Notes under the pieces: model-generated
Told to the model about the DNA's origin: nothing
The model's database searches: none
What the model saw: only the letters and a program-made list of their open reading frames with translations
Shown here: positions 33,746-42,753 of the stretch, piece after piece
Position numbering within the stretch: the stretch's first letter is position 1
Layout of the letters: each line of letters begins with the position of its first letter
Made by a program: the position numbers and the translations under genes
From: Candidatus Physcocola equi
Lineage (GTDB): Bacteria > Bacteroidota > Bacteroidia > Bacteroidales > Paludibacteraceae
Direction of reading: 5' to 3'
DNA: 64,000 bases
Assembly (NCBI GenBank): GCA_018064855.1
Contig: JAGHUM010000003.1
Span: 1 to 64,000 of the forward strand

Positions 33746-33802
33746 TTCTTTGAAAAAATATTATCCTAAAAACTATTTCGTTATTCTTGTCCAATCGCCA
33801 GA

Positions 33803-35281
33803 TCATCGGGCGAAACGGGAAAGAATCTTCGCCCATTGTTCAATTCTCTTCAACTGTTCGGCACTGATATTCCAAGTAGAATCTGTTGCTGCCTGATAAG
33901 TAAGGAAGGCCCCCAATGGTAATAAAACAGCAGAACTGAACCATATACCCATCCATACATACCAAGCACCTTCTCGTGCCATTTTATAGCCTGAGTTATC
34001 TATAACGTAGTAGAGAATAAAAATGAACACTGATATAACAATCGGCGTACCAAGTCCACCCTTTCGGATGATAGAGCCAAGCGGCGCACCGATAAAGAAG
34101 AAGAGCAAGCAAGCGACAGACACAGTAAGTTTGCGGTGCCACTCAATATTATGTCGGCGAGCGCTTCGGTCAACGAGATAGTCTTTCTCACCAGCCATAC
34201 GTTCACACGTCATCAAGCAATTGTTGACAGTGCCCAATGCATCTTCATAAACAGCGTAGGCATTATCCTTGTTGAGTTTACCCATCAAATCGTCAATCGA
34301 CAAGCCTTCTTTTGGAGTCAATTCGGATAATTTCGCCTTATTGGCGGTATTACGTTCAAAATAGAAGTCAGTCAAAAATTCAAGAGCATGTTTATTGCCG
34401 ACCTCCACAGAGACAATGTTCAAAGAATCGACCACAGTGGCCAACTGTTGCATGTTCTTACCGATGTATTTATTGGCAGTCACACTAGCATCAACCGTCT
34501 TAAACGAGTTGTCGAACTCCATTGTGATTTGTTTGTATGCGAACTCTTCACGTCTGTATGGAATGGATTTAGTATTCGACTTTCCCGACTGCTGATTCTT
34601 CATGTTTTCGAATGTCACACCATTGTAAAGAGTAAGATACATATTATGTCCATCGGACTCAATACGTCCCGAATCGGCACAAATGATAGAGATATTATCT
34701 GCTATGGACTGATTGCCACCAGTGGAGTTGGAGCTGGTGAAATCATAAATCATGATGTTTTCAAGCAATTTGGTATCCGAATCCTTGTGTCCGACATACA
34801 CGCTCACATTTGGGATACCTTGGTAAAAAGAACCTTCGGGGATTTCCACTTCGGGTGATTTCTCAGCCATGGAGCGCGTCAGAATATACAGGCGTTCCTG
34901 TATTATAGGAAGGACATTGTTGGCGTAATAAAAAGCGCCAACAGCCACTATCGCCACAAATACGATAAAAGGCTTCATGATGCGGAAAAGCGAGATACCA
35001 GAGGCTTTCATAGCAAGCAGTTCGAGACGTTCTCCCAAGTTTCCGAAATTCATCAGAGAAGAAAGGAGAATGGAAAGAGGTAGCGCCATTGGCACCAGCG
35101 AAAGTGCCGCATAATAGAAAAACTGTAAAAGAACGGATGTAGAAAGACCTTTGCCCACCATATCATCCACATATCTCCACAGGAACTGCATAAGCACAAT
35201 AAAAAGGCAGACACAGAACGTGGCAAAGAAAGTACCGAGATAACCTTTGATAAGGTATATATGTAAGCGCTTAATGCCCAT
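33803..35281 (-). CDS. LptF/LptG family permease (YjgP/YjgQ)
   Basis: This 492-residue inner-membrane protein is a component of the ABC-type lipopolysaccharide export machine. It has three N-terminal transmembrane helices (within 14-125), a periplasmic beta-jellyroll region (about 130-370) and three C-terminal helices (about 395-465). The N-terminus MGIKRLHIYLIKGYLGTFF and segments GERLELLAMKASGISLFRIMKP are diagnostic. Whether it plays the F or G role cannot be told. It heads the eight-gene unit, with a promoter 28 bp upstream. Confidence 0.92.
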   Translation of the reverse strand: MGIKRLHIYLIKGYLGTFFATFCVCLFIVLMQFLWRYVDDMVGKGLSTSVLLQFFYYAALSLVPMALPLSILLSSLMNFGNLGERLELLAMKASGISLFRIMKPFIVFVAIVAVGAFYYANNVLPIIQERLYILTRSMAEKSPEVEIPEGSFYQGIPNVSVYVGHKDSDTKLLENIMIYDFTSSNSTGGNQSIADNISIICADSGRIESDGHNMYLTLYNGVTFENMKNQQSGKSNTKSIPYRREEFAYKQITMEFDNSFKTVDASVTANKYIGKNMQQLATVVDSLNIVSVEVGNKHALEFLTDFYFERNTANKAKLSELTPKEGLSIDDLMGKLNKDNAYAVYEDALGTVNNCLMTCERMAGEKDYLVDRSARRHNIEWHRKLTVSVACLLFFFIGAPLGSIIRKGGLGTPIVISVFIFILYYVIDNSGYKMAREGAWYVWMGIWFSSAVLLPLGAFLTYQAATDSTWNISAEQLKRIEQWAKILSRFAR

Positions 35282-35308
35282 TTTAGCGAATTTATAAAAA
35301 CGTTTTTA

Positions 35309-35316
35309 CAAAATTA
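35309..35316 (-). promoter_or_regulatory. -7 promoter box for the eight-gene unit
   Basis: The minus strand reads TAATTTTG, 28 bp upstream of the ATG at 35281. No comparable box was found in the intergenic gaps of the following seven genes. Confidence 0.45.
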
Positions 35317-35374
35317 TCGAAAAAGGGGAAACAATTAAACAAATGGGAAATAAAAAAAACGAAAAAAGGCAAAA

Positions 35375-35800
35375 TCACACTCCTAACTTCTTTTGCAAAT
35401 CTGCGACTTGCAAATTCCACAATTCGGTAGCGCTTTCAACCTCCTCTGGATCCACCATATCGGTAATAGACAAGACCACATCGCGCGTCAGAGCGTCTTC
35501 GTTTATTCTGAATTCAAAAAAAGATTTCGGGTTATCATCATCTGTCCAATGAAATCTCACATACACGCCCAGCCGGCTTTGCTTCAATATGGCAGACTCG
35601 CTCTCGTCGTCCCAGTAGAAAGTGTAATCTATACCATCAGCCACGACCTTATCGGCAAACCACTCCGACAACCCGTGTGTAGTGGAAATGTTTTCCCAAA
35701 GCAGGCTCATCGGAATATGTCCAAACAGGTATTCCAACACTAATGTTTGCTTATGCGTCTTTGTCGTTGTTTTTGAATCTTTGTCTTTCATAGGCCTCAA
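35375..35800 (-). CDS. START-like domain protein
   Basis: This 141-residue cytoplasmic protein has no signal. The part from about residue 20 onward (LVLEYLFGHIPMSLLWENISTTHGLSEWFADKV) matches the small START/AHSA1-like proteins common in Bacteroidales, with helix-grip fold and a C-terminal amphipathic helix (ATELWNLQVADLQKKL). Ligand unknown. Start may be the ATG at 35791, three codons later. It lies between the LptF/LptG-like gene and cysS; a shared terminator separates it from cysS. Confidence 0.78.
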   Translation of the reverse strand: MRPMKDKDSKTTTKTHKQTLVLEYLFGHIPMSLLWENISTTHGLSEWFADKVVADGIDYTFYWDDESESAILKQSRLGVYVRFHWTDDDNPKSFFEFRINEDALTRDVVLSITDMVDPEEVESATELWNLQVADLQKKLGV

Positions 35801-35877
35801 TTTATGGTGGTATCACAAATAGTTTCACCAATTTAGCACAAATAATCGGAATACACAAGAAAAATAAGTGCAACAAC

Positions 35878-35920
35878 AAAAAAACGGCATTACTTTCTGT
35901 AAGCAATGCCGTTTTTTTTG
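35878..35920. terminator. terminator behind cysS
   Basis: AAAACGGCATT and AATGCCGTTTT pair around a 14-nt loop, with A-run and T-run flanks. It lies 24 bp past the cysS stop on the minus strand. Confidence 0.8.
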
Positions 35921-35943
35921 ATTAAAAGCGAGTTATTCTCTTA

Positions 35944-37410
35944 TCAAAGAGACCATTCAAAACCGTCTTTTGTATCTTTTACAGAGAAGCCGAGCGCTGC
36001 AAGTTTATCGCGGATCAGGTCGCTTGTAGCCCAGTCTTTGTTTGCCTTTGCCTGTTTGCGGATATCAAGCAAAAGATCGATAGCCCCTTTGTAAGCCTCA
36101 TTCTTTCCGCCGCCAACCGATTCGAAGCGGAGACCGAGGATATCATTGATGAACAAGTCAAACACAGATTTCAACTCGTCGAGATCCTCCTTGTTGATAG
36201 TAGCCTTTCCGTCGGTAATAAGGTTGATCGCCTTTGTCGCATCGAAAAGATGGCTGATTACGATAGGAGTATTGAGGTCGTCGCACATGGCAGCCTCGCA
36301 TTTTTCACGCAAGCCTTTCACATCCACAGTTGTTTGAGTTGCAGGCTGAATACGTTGCAAGCGAGCATAAGCCTCACCGAGACGAGCCAATCCCTTTTCT
36401 GCAGCCTGCAGCGCCTCGTTACTGAAATCGACGGTGCTGCGATAATGAGCCTGAAGAATGAAGAAACGAATCGTCATAGGTGCGTAAGGCTGCACCAGTT
36501 TAGGATGTGTACCTTCAAAGAACTCATTCAGCGTGATGAAGTTACCCAAAGATTTGCCCATCTTCTGGCCTTCGATGGTAATCATATTATTGTGCATCCA
36601 GTAGTGCACGCTTGGTTTGCCGAGAGCCGCAGTAGATTGTGCTATTTCACATTCGTGGTGCGGGAACATGAGGTCCATACCTCCACCGTGAATATCAAAT
36701 TCCTCACCAAGGTATTTTGTGCTCATTGTAGAGCATTCCAAGTGCCATCCTGGGAAGCCTTCACTCCAAGGAGAAGGCCAATGCATGATGTGTTCCGGCT
36801 GTGCTTTCTTCCAGAGAGCGAAATCCACAGCGTTTCTCTTTTCGCTCTGGCCATCCAGTTCGCGTGTGTTTTCAAGCGTCTCTTCAATGTTACGTCCGGA
36901 GAGTTCGCCATAATTGAACTTCTTAGCATATTTAGGGACATCAAAATAGATGGACCCTTCGCTTTCGTAGGCATAACCGGCATCAAGGATTTTCTTCACG
37001 AACTCGATTTGTTCAATGATGTGTCCCGAAGCATGAGGTTCGATGCTTGGAGGCAACACATTAAGAGCCTCCATGGCCTTATGGTAACGAGTAACATAAT
37101 ACTGCACGACTTCCATAGGTTCCTTCTGCTCAAGTCTTGCTTTCTTTGAGATTTTATCTTCTCCTTCATCTGCATCATGTTCTAGGTGACCTACGTCAGT
37201 AATGTTCCTGACGTAGCGCACTTTATAACCAAGGTGCTGAAGATAACGGAAGAGTGTGTCGAAAGTGATAGCAGGTCGAGCGTGTCCGAGGTGTCCATCG
37301 CCATAGACAGTAGGTCCGCAAACATACAAGCCCACATGAGGGGCATGAAGCGGCACGAAAAGCTCCTTCTTTCGTGTCAGCGTATTATAAATGGTAAGTT
37401 TATTCTCCAT
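35944..37410 (-). CDS. cysS: cysteinyl-tRNA synthetase
   Basis: This 488-residue class I enzyme charges tRNA-Cys. The zinc ligand Cys31 lies in [17 protein letters not shown], which also carries the HIGH-type motif as HLGH (40-43). The second motif is KMGKS in [10 protein letters not shown], with Gly in place of the usual Ser. CSTM and HHECE supply further zinc ligands. It is a single gene with a -7 box 20 bp upstream and a terminator behind. Confidence 0.95.
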   Translation of the reverse strand: MENKLTIYNTLTRKKELFVPLHAPHVGLYVCGPTVYGDGHLGHARPAITFDTLFRYLQHLGYKVRYVRNITDVGHLEHDADEGEDKISKKARLEQKEPMEVVQYYVTRYHKAMEALNVLPPSIEPHASGHIIEQIEFVKKILDAGYAYESEGSIYFDVPKYAKKFNYGELSGRNIEETLENTRELDGQSEKRNAVDFALWKKAQPEHIMHWPSPWSEGFPGWHLECSTMSTKYLGEEFDIHGGGMDLMFPHHECEIAQSTAALGKPSVHYWMHNNMITIEGQKMGKSLGNFITLNEFFEGTHPKLVQPYAPMTIRFFILQAHYRSTVDFSNEALQAAEKGLARLGEAYARLQRIQPATQTTVDVKGLREKCEAAMCDDLNTPIVISHLFDATKAINLITDGKATINKEDLDELKSVFDLFINDILGLRFESVGGGKNEAYKGAIDLLLDIRKQAKANKDWATSDLIRDKLAALGFSVKDTKDGFEWSL

Positions 37411-37429
37411 AAAAACATTTTATATAGTG

Positions 37430-37437
37430 CAAAGATA
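37430..37437 (-). promoter_or_regulatory. -7 promoter box for cysS
   Basis: The minus strand reads TATCTTTG, 20 bp from the ATG at 37410. Confidence 0.5.
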
Positions 37438-37605
37438 ATGAAAAAAAATAGTCTTTCATAAATATAAAGTTTCGTTTTTGTATATTTACAAAGATAGACA
37501 AAAATAATAGAAGTATTCAGATTCATGCGAAGAAGGTTGCAAAGTGGAAACCTTCAAAAGGCTTGATTGACTAATACAGCAATAGAAATAAATTTGAGAA
37601 CTATT

Positions 37606-37640
37606 AAGCAGTAGTTGAAACTTCAGTCGCTGCTTTTTTT
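37606..37640 (+). terminator. orphan hairpin with T-run before the FISUMP gene
   Basis: AAGCAG and CTGCTT, with an inner TGAAACTTCA, form a hairpin followed by T7 on the plus strand. No plus-strand gene lies upstream in the 195 bp back to cysS. It may end a small transcript; a TAAATTTG box sits at 37589-37596. Confidence 0.4.
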
Positions 37641-37642
37641 GT

Positions 37643-37650
37643 TATCTTTG
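37643..37650 (+). promoter_or_regulatory. -7 promoter box for the FISUMP gene
   Basis: TATCTTTG lies 20 bp upstream of the ATG at 37671, right behind the orphan hairpin. Confidence 0.45.
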
Positions 37651-37670
37651 CCAGACATTTAATTACTAAT

Positions 37671-38372
37671 ATGAATAAGACAATATACACGCTGATCACA
37701 ATGCTGTTGATGGTTTGTGGAATAGAATGTTCCGCACAGACTGTTAGCGGACAAGTGGAAGGACACGACTATGTGGACCTTGGCTTACCAAGTGGCACCA
37801 AGTGGGCAACCTACAATATAGGTGCCACCAAGCCAACCGAATACGGCGACTACTTCGCCTGGGGGGAGACAAAACCACAAAGAGACTATAGTTGGGACTC
37901 CTATAAATGGTGCCATTATAAAAGTTCTGATGGCTACGGAGATCCAACAGATTTCAATAAGTATGTGACAGACAGCAAACGAGGAAGTGTCGATAATAAA
38001 ACTGTATTAGATGCAGAAGATGACGCTGCCACCACTAATTGGGGCAGTGCATGGCGCACGCCGACAGAAAAAGAAATGACGGAATTAAAAGATGGTTGCA
38101 ATTGGGAGTGGACGGACAACTATAACGAAACAAAAGTGACAGGAATGATAGGACGTTCTAAGACCAACGGCAATACAATTTTTCTACCAGCAGCACAAAG
38201 TAAGGATGATGAAATTTACACATCGAATGTCAACTATGGAAAATACCTGACGTGTTCACTTCACCAAAAAGAATCAATCCTAGCAATTTATCTCTTCATT
38301 GAAAAAGAAAAAATCGGATTTGGATACGACAGCAGATGTTATGGTATGACAGTAAGATCCGTCTTGAAGTAA
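37671..38372 (+). CDS. secreted FISUMP-type protein (Fibrobacter major paralogous domain-like)
   Basis: This 233-residue protein has a signal peptide (ending IECSAQ) and one domain beginning HDYVDLGLPSGTKWATYNIG, with YGDYFAWGET and WGSAWRTPTEKEM. These segments are typical of a family repeated many times in Prevotella, Bacteroides and Fibrobacter surface proteins. The domain is related to the sulfatase-modifying/C-type-lectin-like fold. Function is not known; binding at the cell surface is a guess. It has its own promoter and is followed by a MITE-like element 16 bp past the stop. Confidence 0.82.
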   Translation: MNKTIYTLITMLLMVCGIECSAQTVSGQVEGHDYVDLGLPSGTKWATYNIGATKPTEYGDYFAWGETKPQRDYSWDSYKWCHYKSSDGYGDPTDFNKYVTDSKRGSVDNKTVLDAEDDAATTNWGSAWRTPTEKEMTELKDGCNWEWTDNYNETKVTGMIGRSKTNGNTIFLPAAQSKDDEIYTSNVNYGKYLTCSLHQKESILAIYLFIEKEKIGFGYDSRCYGMTVRSVLK

Positions 38373-38388
38373 GAATCATAAAATTGGC

Positions 38389-38567
38389 TTAGAAGCTGTT
38401 TATATTTTTGCGAACTGCTTCTTTTGGGCTTTTTATAGGTCTTTTTCGTCCGTTTTGAGTGAATCTTCAGTCACAATGGGCATCCATTGCTCCTTTCAAA
38501 TCCACTTCAAAACATCCTGAAAAATACACACATATAAATCTCCAACAAAAATTGAAACAACTTCTAA
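38389..38567 (+). mobile_element. MITE-like element, copy 1 (about 179 bp)
   Basis: A non-coding block begins TTAGAAGCTGTTT and ends AAACAACTTCTAA, so its two ends are inverted copies (about 19 of 22 terminal bases pair). The inner part TTTTATAGGTCTTTTTCGTC, the GAGTGAATC and CACAATGGG segments and the CTCCAACAAAAATT segment recur in copy 2 at 57472. No transposase frame is inside. It follows the FISUMP gene and abuts a truncated reading frame. Confidence 0.75.
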
Positions 38568-38568
38568 G

Positions 38569-38709
38569 AATCACTCTGTTCCAAAATATGTTATTGATCC
38601 GGGAGAAATGAAGATGTGTGAGGAACTTGGCTATGTGCATATTAAGGAATCAGCTACAATAGGAATGAAAAAACTATTGGACTTGTTTAAGGAATTGCAG
38701 AATATATAA
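38569..38709 (+). pseudogene. C-terminal gene fragment cut off at the MITE-like element
   Basis: An open frame of 46 codons starts exactly at the element's right end and reads NHSVPKYVIDPGEMKM, CEELGYVHIKESATIGMKKL and LDLFKELQNI before a stop. It has protein-like composition, no start codon of its own in a sensible place and no promoter. I read it as the tail of a gene whose 5' part was lost at the insertion point. Family not recognised. The rest of the gap 38373-38841 holds the MITE and the promoter of the next gene. Confidence 0.4.
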
Positions 38710-38794
38710 TGCCCGTTTGTCATGAGATAAGGGGAATGAAACGGAAATACTATTGATTGCAACAAATTTCGCATCATAACTATGTAAAAAGCAC

Positions 38795-38802
38795 TATATT
38801 TG
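38795..38802 (+). promoter_or_regulatory. -7 promoter box for the PL11 gene
   Basis: TATATTTG lies 40 bp upstream of the ATG at 38842. Confidence 0.5.
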
Positions 38803-38841
38803 TGACTAATAAACTAAATTGAAACACAAAACGTCATCGCC

Positions 38842-41800
38842 ATGAAAAACAATTTACGCAAAGCATTTACTTTTCTGCTGTTAATACTACTGAGTATCAG
38901 CCACACAATGAGTGCGACCAAGCAGATGGAATATCTGGACAGAGGTGTTGTCGCAGTCAAGACAGCCAACGGTGTATTTGTCAGTTGGCGTTTTCTTGGT
39001 ACTGACGCCGCATCGACCTCATTCAATCTTTACCGTGATGGAGTGAAGGTAAACAACACCCCCATCGGCGACAAGACGAACTATGTGGATGCAGCAGGCA
39101 CACAAAATTCCAAATACATAGTAAAAGCAGTAAAAGACGGCAAAGAAACAGACGCTTCAATTGCCACCCCTGTATGGGCGGAGCAATACAAGACGCTTAC
39201 ACTGAAACGTCCGACAGCAAATGGCTGCACCTACACACCTAACGACATGAGCGTAGGAGATGTGGATGGAGACGGGCAATATGAATTGTTTGTAAAATGG
39301 GATCCCAGCAACTCAAAAGACAACTCCCAATCCGGCGTCACAGACAAAGTTTATATTGATTGTTATAGGCTTGACGGCACCTTTTTATGGCGCATTGATT
39401 TAGGGGTAAACATCCGTGCCGGCGCACACTACACGCAGTTTCAGGTATATGATTTTGATGGAGATGGCAAGGCCGAGATGGTCTGCAAAACAGCCCCTGG
39501 CACCATCGACGGGAAAGGGAAATATGTGGTCATGGGGAATGACGATCCAAGCAGGAACTACCGGAATTCAAGCGGTTACATTCTTGACGGACCTGAATAT
39601 CTCACCATTTTTGAAGGTGCCACAGGCGCCCAAATCAACACTGTTGCGTTCAACCCAGGGCGCGGAAACATCAGCAACAAGAGCACATGGGGAGACAATT
39701 ATGGCAACCGTTGCGACCGCTACTTAGCCTGCACTGCTTACCTCGATGGTGTTCATCCAAGTGTGGTAATGTGCCGCGGCTACTACACCCAGTCCAACCT
39801 GGTCGCTTATGACTTTAAAGGCGGGAAATTGGTTCAACGCTGGGAGCACCACTCCACCACATCGGGCCAAGGAGCATACGGAGAAGGATTCCACAATCTG
39901 ACTTCTGCCGATGTTGATGGTGACGGGTATGATGAAATCATATACGGATCGGCGTGCATAGATCACGACGGCAAACTATTCTACCGCACGGGATTGGGCC
40001 ACGGAGACGCTATGCACGTGTCGCAAATGGACCCATCCACCACCGATTTATTAGGGTGGTTTGTCCATGAAGAGACCAGCAGCGCGTATGGATACGAACT
40101 ACGCAACCTACGGACAGGCAAAGTGGTTTTCGGAGAAAAACTTGGCAAAGATGTCGGGCGTGGTTTGGCTGCGGATATCGACGCATCTCACCCTGGCTTT
40201 GAATGTTGGAGCACAGGCAACAACAACGTATATGACATCAAAGGCAACATCATTTCCACCAAGCGCCCATCTATCAACTTCCGCATATATTGGGATGGAG
40301 ATTTGCAAGATGAACTGCTCGACGGAACCACCATTACCAAGTGGAATGGTAACGGAACATCCACACTCATCACGTTAAAAGGATCTTCAATCAACTCTAC
40401 CAAAGCCAATCCTTGCTTATCTGCCGACATATTCGGAGACTGGCGAGAAGAGGTTATCACCTACAACACCGACGACCCAAGTCAGATATTCATCTACACC
40501 ACCATCATAGAAAGCAAGTATCGATTGTTCACACCAATGCACGACGCTGTTTACCGATGTGGCGTGGCTTGGCAGAACACAGCATACAACCAACCACCTC
40601 ACCTTAGTTTCTACATTGGGGATGGTGTGGAAAAAGTGAAACAACCAGACATTGCTGTTGTGGGAAACAGTCCTGTTGTCCGCGACACAGCCACCATCGG
40701 CCGAAAAGGGTCTGGCGGCGCGCGCAATCAGACCATCGTAGTAGGTCAGCCAATGACGAGCACCATATATACCTACACCAATGCCGACCGTTTACAAGTT
40801 CTGGGCAATTTGCCAAAAGGAGTGACAGCCACAGACGTCAACGGAACACTCACCATAGCAGGCACGCCAAGCATGGTCGGCACTTATTCCTACACTCTTC
40901 AAACAGAAGGGCCAAACGTCAACGTGGAAGGGCCTGGAGGCACACTTACCATCATTCCAGACAGCACTGATTTACGCAAAAAAGTGGCCTACATCACCGA
41001 TGCCACCAATGCCAACTACGCCAATGATCAGGTTTTACTTCCTGCGCTAAAAGCATCGAACAACCTATATGTAACAGAAGTTGACGCCCAACAAAAGTAT
41101 GTAGATTTTTCCATGTATGACATGGTGATCATCAGTGAGATCACGCCATCCAACGCGCCTATCATGATGAGTCTGAAAGGACTCAACAAACCAATGCTCA
41201 ACATGAAAGTTCATGTCTATAAAACAAGTGAAGGCACTTGGAATTGGGCCACATCGGGCTATGGAGACGATGCCACAGCCACCACTTTAGTAGTTACAGG
41301 CGACCCTTCCCACCCTATCTTCAAAAATGTAAACATCGACAATGGCGAAATAGCATTGCTGACCAACGTCAACACCAAAGGATTCACCTACATGAATCCA
41401 GAGAATTTCACTTCCGTTGAAGGGAAAATCACCCCTTTGGCAAGCATTAAAGGCACTGAGAACGTCTGCATTTTCGAAGCAGAACCTGGCGCCGTGATTG
41501 CAGGAACGCCACTAAACGAAAAATACATTCAAATCGGCATCAACGGCAGTTCAATCGGTTTGGTGAGCGATGAGGCAGTGACACTTGTAGAGAATGCGTG
41601 CCGCTATTTGCTGAATGATTACACAGCCTCTGAAATCATGAGAAAGACACCAAGACTGACAGTGACGCCAAATCCGGTTGAAGACCAGATTGAAATCTTA
41701 TATCAATCTGAAAAAGAAGGCAAAACAGCCATACGTCTTACCAACATCTTAGGGGAATTGGTACAAAACACCATATTTGACGCCGAAGTCGGCAGCAATA

Positions 41801-41886
41801 GGTTTAATCTCCGTCGTGGAGATTTACCAGCAGGCATCTATATGTTGAATATTGGGAAAGAACAAATCAAGTTACTTTTCAAATAA
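38842..41886 (+). CDS. secreted rhamnogalacturonan lyase (PL11) with T9SS sorting domain
   Basis: This 1014-residue enzyme has a signal peptide (ending TMSA) and an eight-bladed-propeller PL11 module (about 28-615). The start MEYLDRGVVAVKTANGVFVS and Ca-binding loops DVDGDGQYE, DFDGDGKAE and DVDGDGYDE are typical. It would cut rhamnogalacturonan I of pectin by beta-elimination. A putative Ig domain follows (about 640-710, LPKGVTATDVNGTLTIAGTP), then an unassigned flavodoxin-like region (about 725-935) and a T9SS type A sorting tail (LTVTPNPVEDQIEI to the end). It stands alone with its own promoter and no SusC/SusD nearby. Confidence 0.92.
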   Translation: MKNNLRKAFTFLLLILLSISHTMSATKQMEYLDRGVVAVKTANGVFVSWRFLGTDAASTSFNLYRDGVKVNNTPIGDKTNYVDAAGTQNSKYIVKAVKDGKETDASIATPVWAEQYKTLTLKRPTANGCTYTPNDMSVGDVDGDGQYELFVKWDPSNSKDNSQSGVTDKVYIDCYRLDGTFLWRIDLGVNIRAGAHYTQFQVYDFDGDGKAEMVCKTAPGTIDGKGKYVVMGNDDPSRNYRNSSGYILDGPEYLTIFEGATGAQINTVAFNPGRGNISNKSTWGDNYGNRCDRYLACTAYLDGVHPSVVMCRGYYTQSNLVAYDFKGGKLVQRWEHHSTTSGQGAYGEGFHNLTSADVDGDGYDEIIYGSACIDHDGKLFYRTGLGHGDAMHVSQMDPSTTDLLGWFVHEETSSAYGYELRNLRTGKVVFGEKLGKDVGRGLAADIDASHPGFECWSTGNNNVYDIKGNIISTKRPSINFRIYWDGDLQDELLDGTTITKWNGNGTSTLITLKGSSINSTKANPCLSADIFGDWREEVITYNTDDPSQIFIYTTIIESKYRLFTPMHDAVYRCGVAWQNTAYNQPPHLSFYIGDGVEKVKQPDIAVVGNSPVVRDTATIGRKGSGGARNQTIVVGQPMTSTIYTYTNADRLQVLGNLPKGVTATDVNGTLTIAGTPSMVGTYSYTLQTEGPNVNVEGPGGTLTIIPDSTDLRKKVAYITDATNANYANDQVLLPALKASNNLYVTEVDAQQKYVDFSMYDMVIISEITPSNAPIMMSLKGLNKPMLNMKVHVYKTSEGTWNWATSGYGDDATATTLVVTGDPSHPIFKNVNIDNGEIALLTNVNTKGFTYMNPENFTSVEGKITPLASIKGTENVCIFEAEPGAVIAGTPLNEKYIQIGINGSSIGLVSDEAVTLVENACRYLLNDYTASEIMRKTPRLTVTPNPVEDQIEILYQSEKEGKTAIRLTNILGELVQNTIFDAEVGSNRFNLRRGDLPAGIYMLNIGKEQIKLLFK

Positions 41887-41912
41887 AACTCCCAGTCGTA
41901 AGCAAAGCCCCC

Positions 41913-41920
41913 TATATTTG
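41913..41920 (+). promoter_or_regulatory. -7 promoter box for the murF-alr unit
   Basis: TATATTTG lies 83 bp upstream of the ATG at 42003. A second weaker candidate, TAACTTCG, lies near 41941. Confidence 0.4.
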
Positions 41921-42002
41921 TGAAATTTGCAATTTGTTTGTAACTTCGCAGATGGTAAAAATGACCACAATAAAGTCGTCATAAGCAAAACTTACAAAAA
42001 GA

Positions 42003-42749
42003 ATGGAAAACAAGCCTCTAAACGAACAAGCAGAAAAACCCAAAGGCTCCATGAAGAGCCTGTTATTCAACATAATCCTTCCGGTATTGTGTTTATTTCA
42101 GTTACCAAAACTAATAACTGCTGCAACAGGTTTAGAGCGGGCAGACGCTGGTAAATATGGACTAATCATCGCATTGGCGTTTCCTGTGGGCTTTTTTCTA
42201 TACCATTTTATCAAAGAGCGGAAAACCAGTCTGCTGGCTGTAGTCGGCTTTTTCGGCATTTTAGTCACCGGGTTGATTGGGCTATTGGAACTACCCAGAG
42301 AATATGTGGCCTATGAACGCGCGGCTGTACCATTGATGATCGGTTTGGTCCTCGTGTTAAGCAATTTCGGCAAGAACCCATTGGTGAAGAAAATGTTTTA
42401 CAACCCAATGATGTTCAACACCGAAAAAATCGATCAACTGATTACAGAAAAAGGCAATCAAGAGCCATTTATGAAAACATTGCGCAACACCTCATTCATG
42501 ATTGCCGCATCGTTTGTCTTATCCTCTATTGTCAACTACTTCGTCACCCAGCACTACATGGGCATAATTGAAGATTACAACGAAGCATTGGGCAAAGTGA
42601 AATTGATCAGTCTGGCAGTCATATTCATACCGAGCATGATCGTCATGATAGTAGCACTCATGTATTTCATGAACCAACTCAAAAAATTAACCGGCGTAAG
42701 CGACAGCGAAGAACTGTATGCCGAGCAGATGAAGGAAAAAAGCAAATAA
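42003..42749 (+). CDS. multi-pass membrane protein (VC0807-like)
   Basis: This 248-residue protein has about six predicted transmembrane segments, for example SLLFNIILPVLCLF, YGLIIALAFPVGFFLYHF, LLAVVGFFGILVTGLIGL, VPLMIGLVLVLS and a C-terminal pair. The layout resembles VC0807-type or septation-protein-A-like families. No catalytic residues are evident. It lies 4 bp before murF-alr and so may work with cell-wall synthesis, but this is only context. Confidence 0.7.
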   Translation: MENKPLNEQAEKPKGSMKSLLFNIILPVLCLFQLPKLITAATGLERADAGKYGLIIALAFPVGFFLYHFIKERKTSLLAVVGFFGILVTGLIGLLELPREYVAYERAAVPLMIGLVLVLSNFGKNPLVKKMFYNPMMFNTEKIDQLITEKGNQEPFMKTLRNTSFMIAASFVLSSIVNYFVTQHYMGIIEDYNEALGKVKLISLAVIFIPSMIVMIVALMYFMNQLKKLTGVSDSEELYAEQMKEKSK

Positions 42750-42753
42750 AAAG

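Noticed and set aside
32495-33802. FMN riboswitch for ribBA
   Set aside because: The gaps on both sides of ribBA are under 60 bp and lack the conserved riboswitch core.
36250-37149. Long plus-strand open frame of 299 codons
   Set aside because: Antisense shadow of cysS; its residues reflect the reverse of conserved cysS codons.
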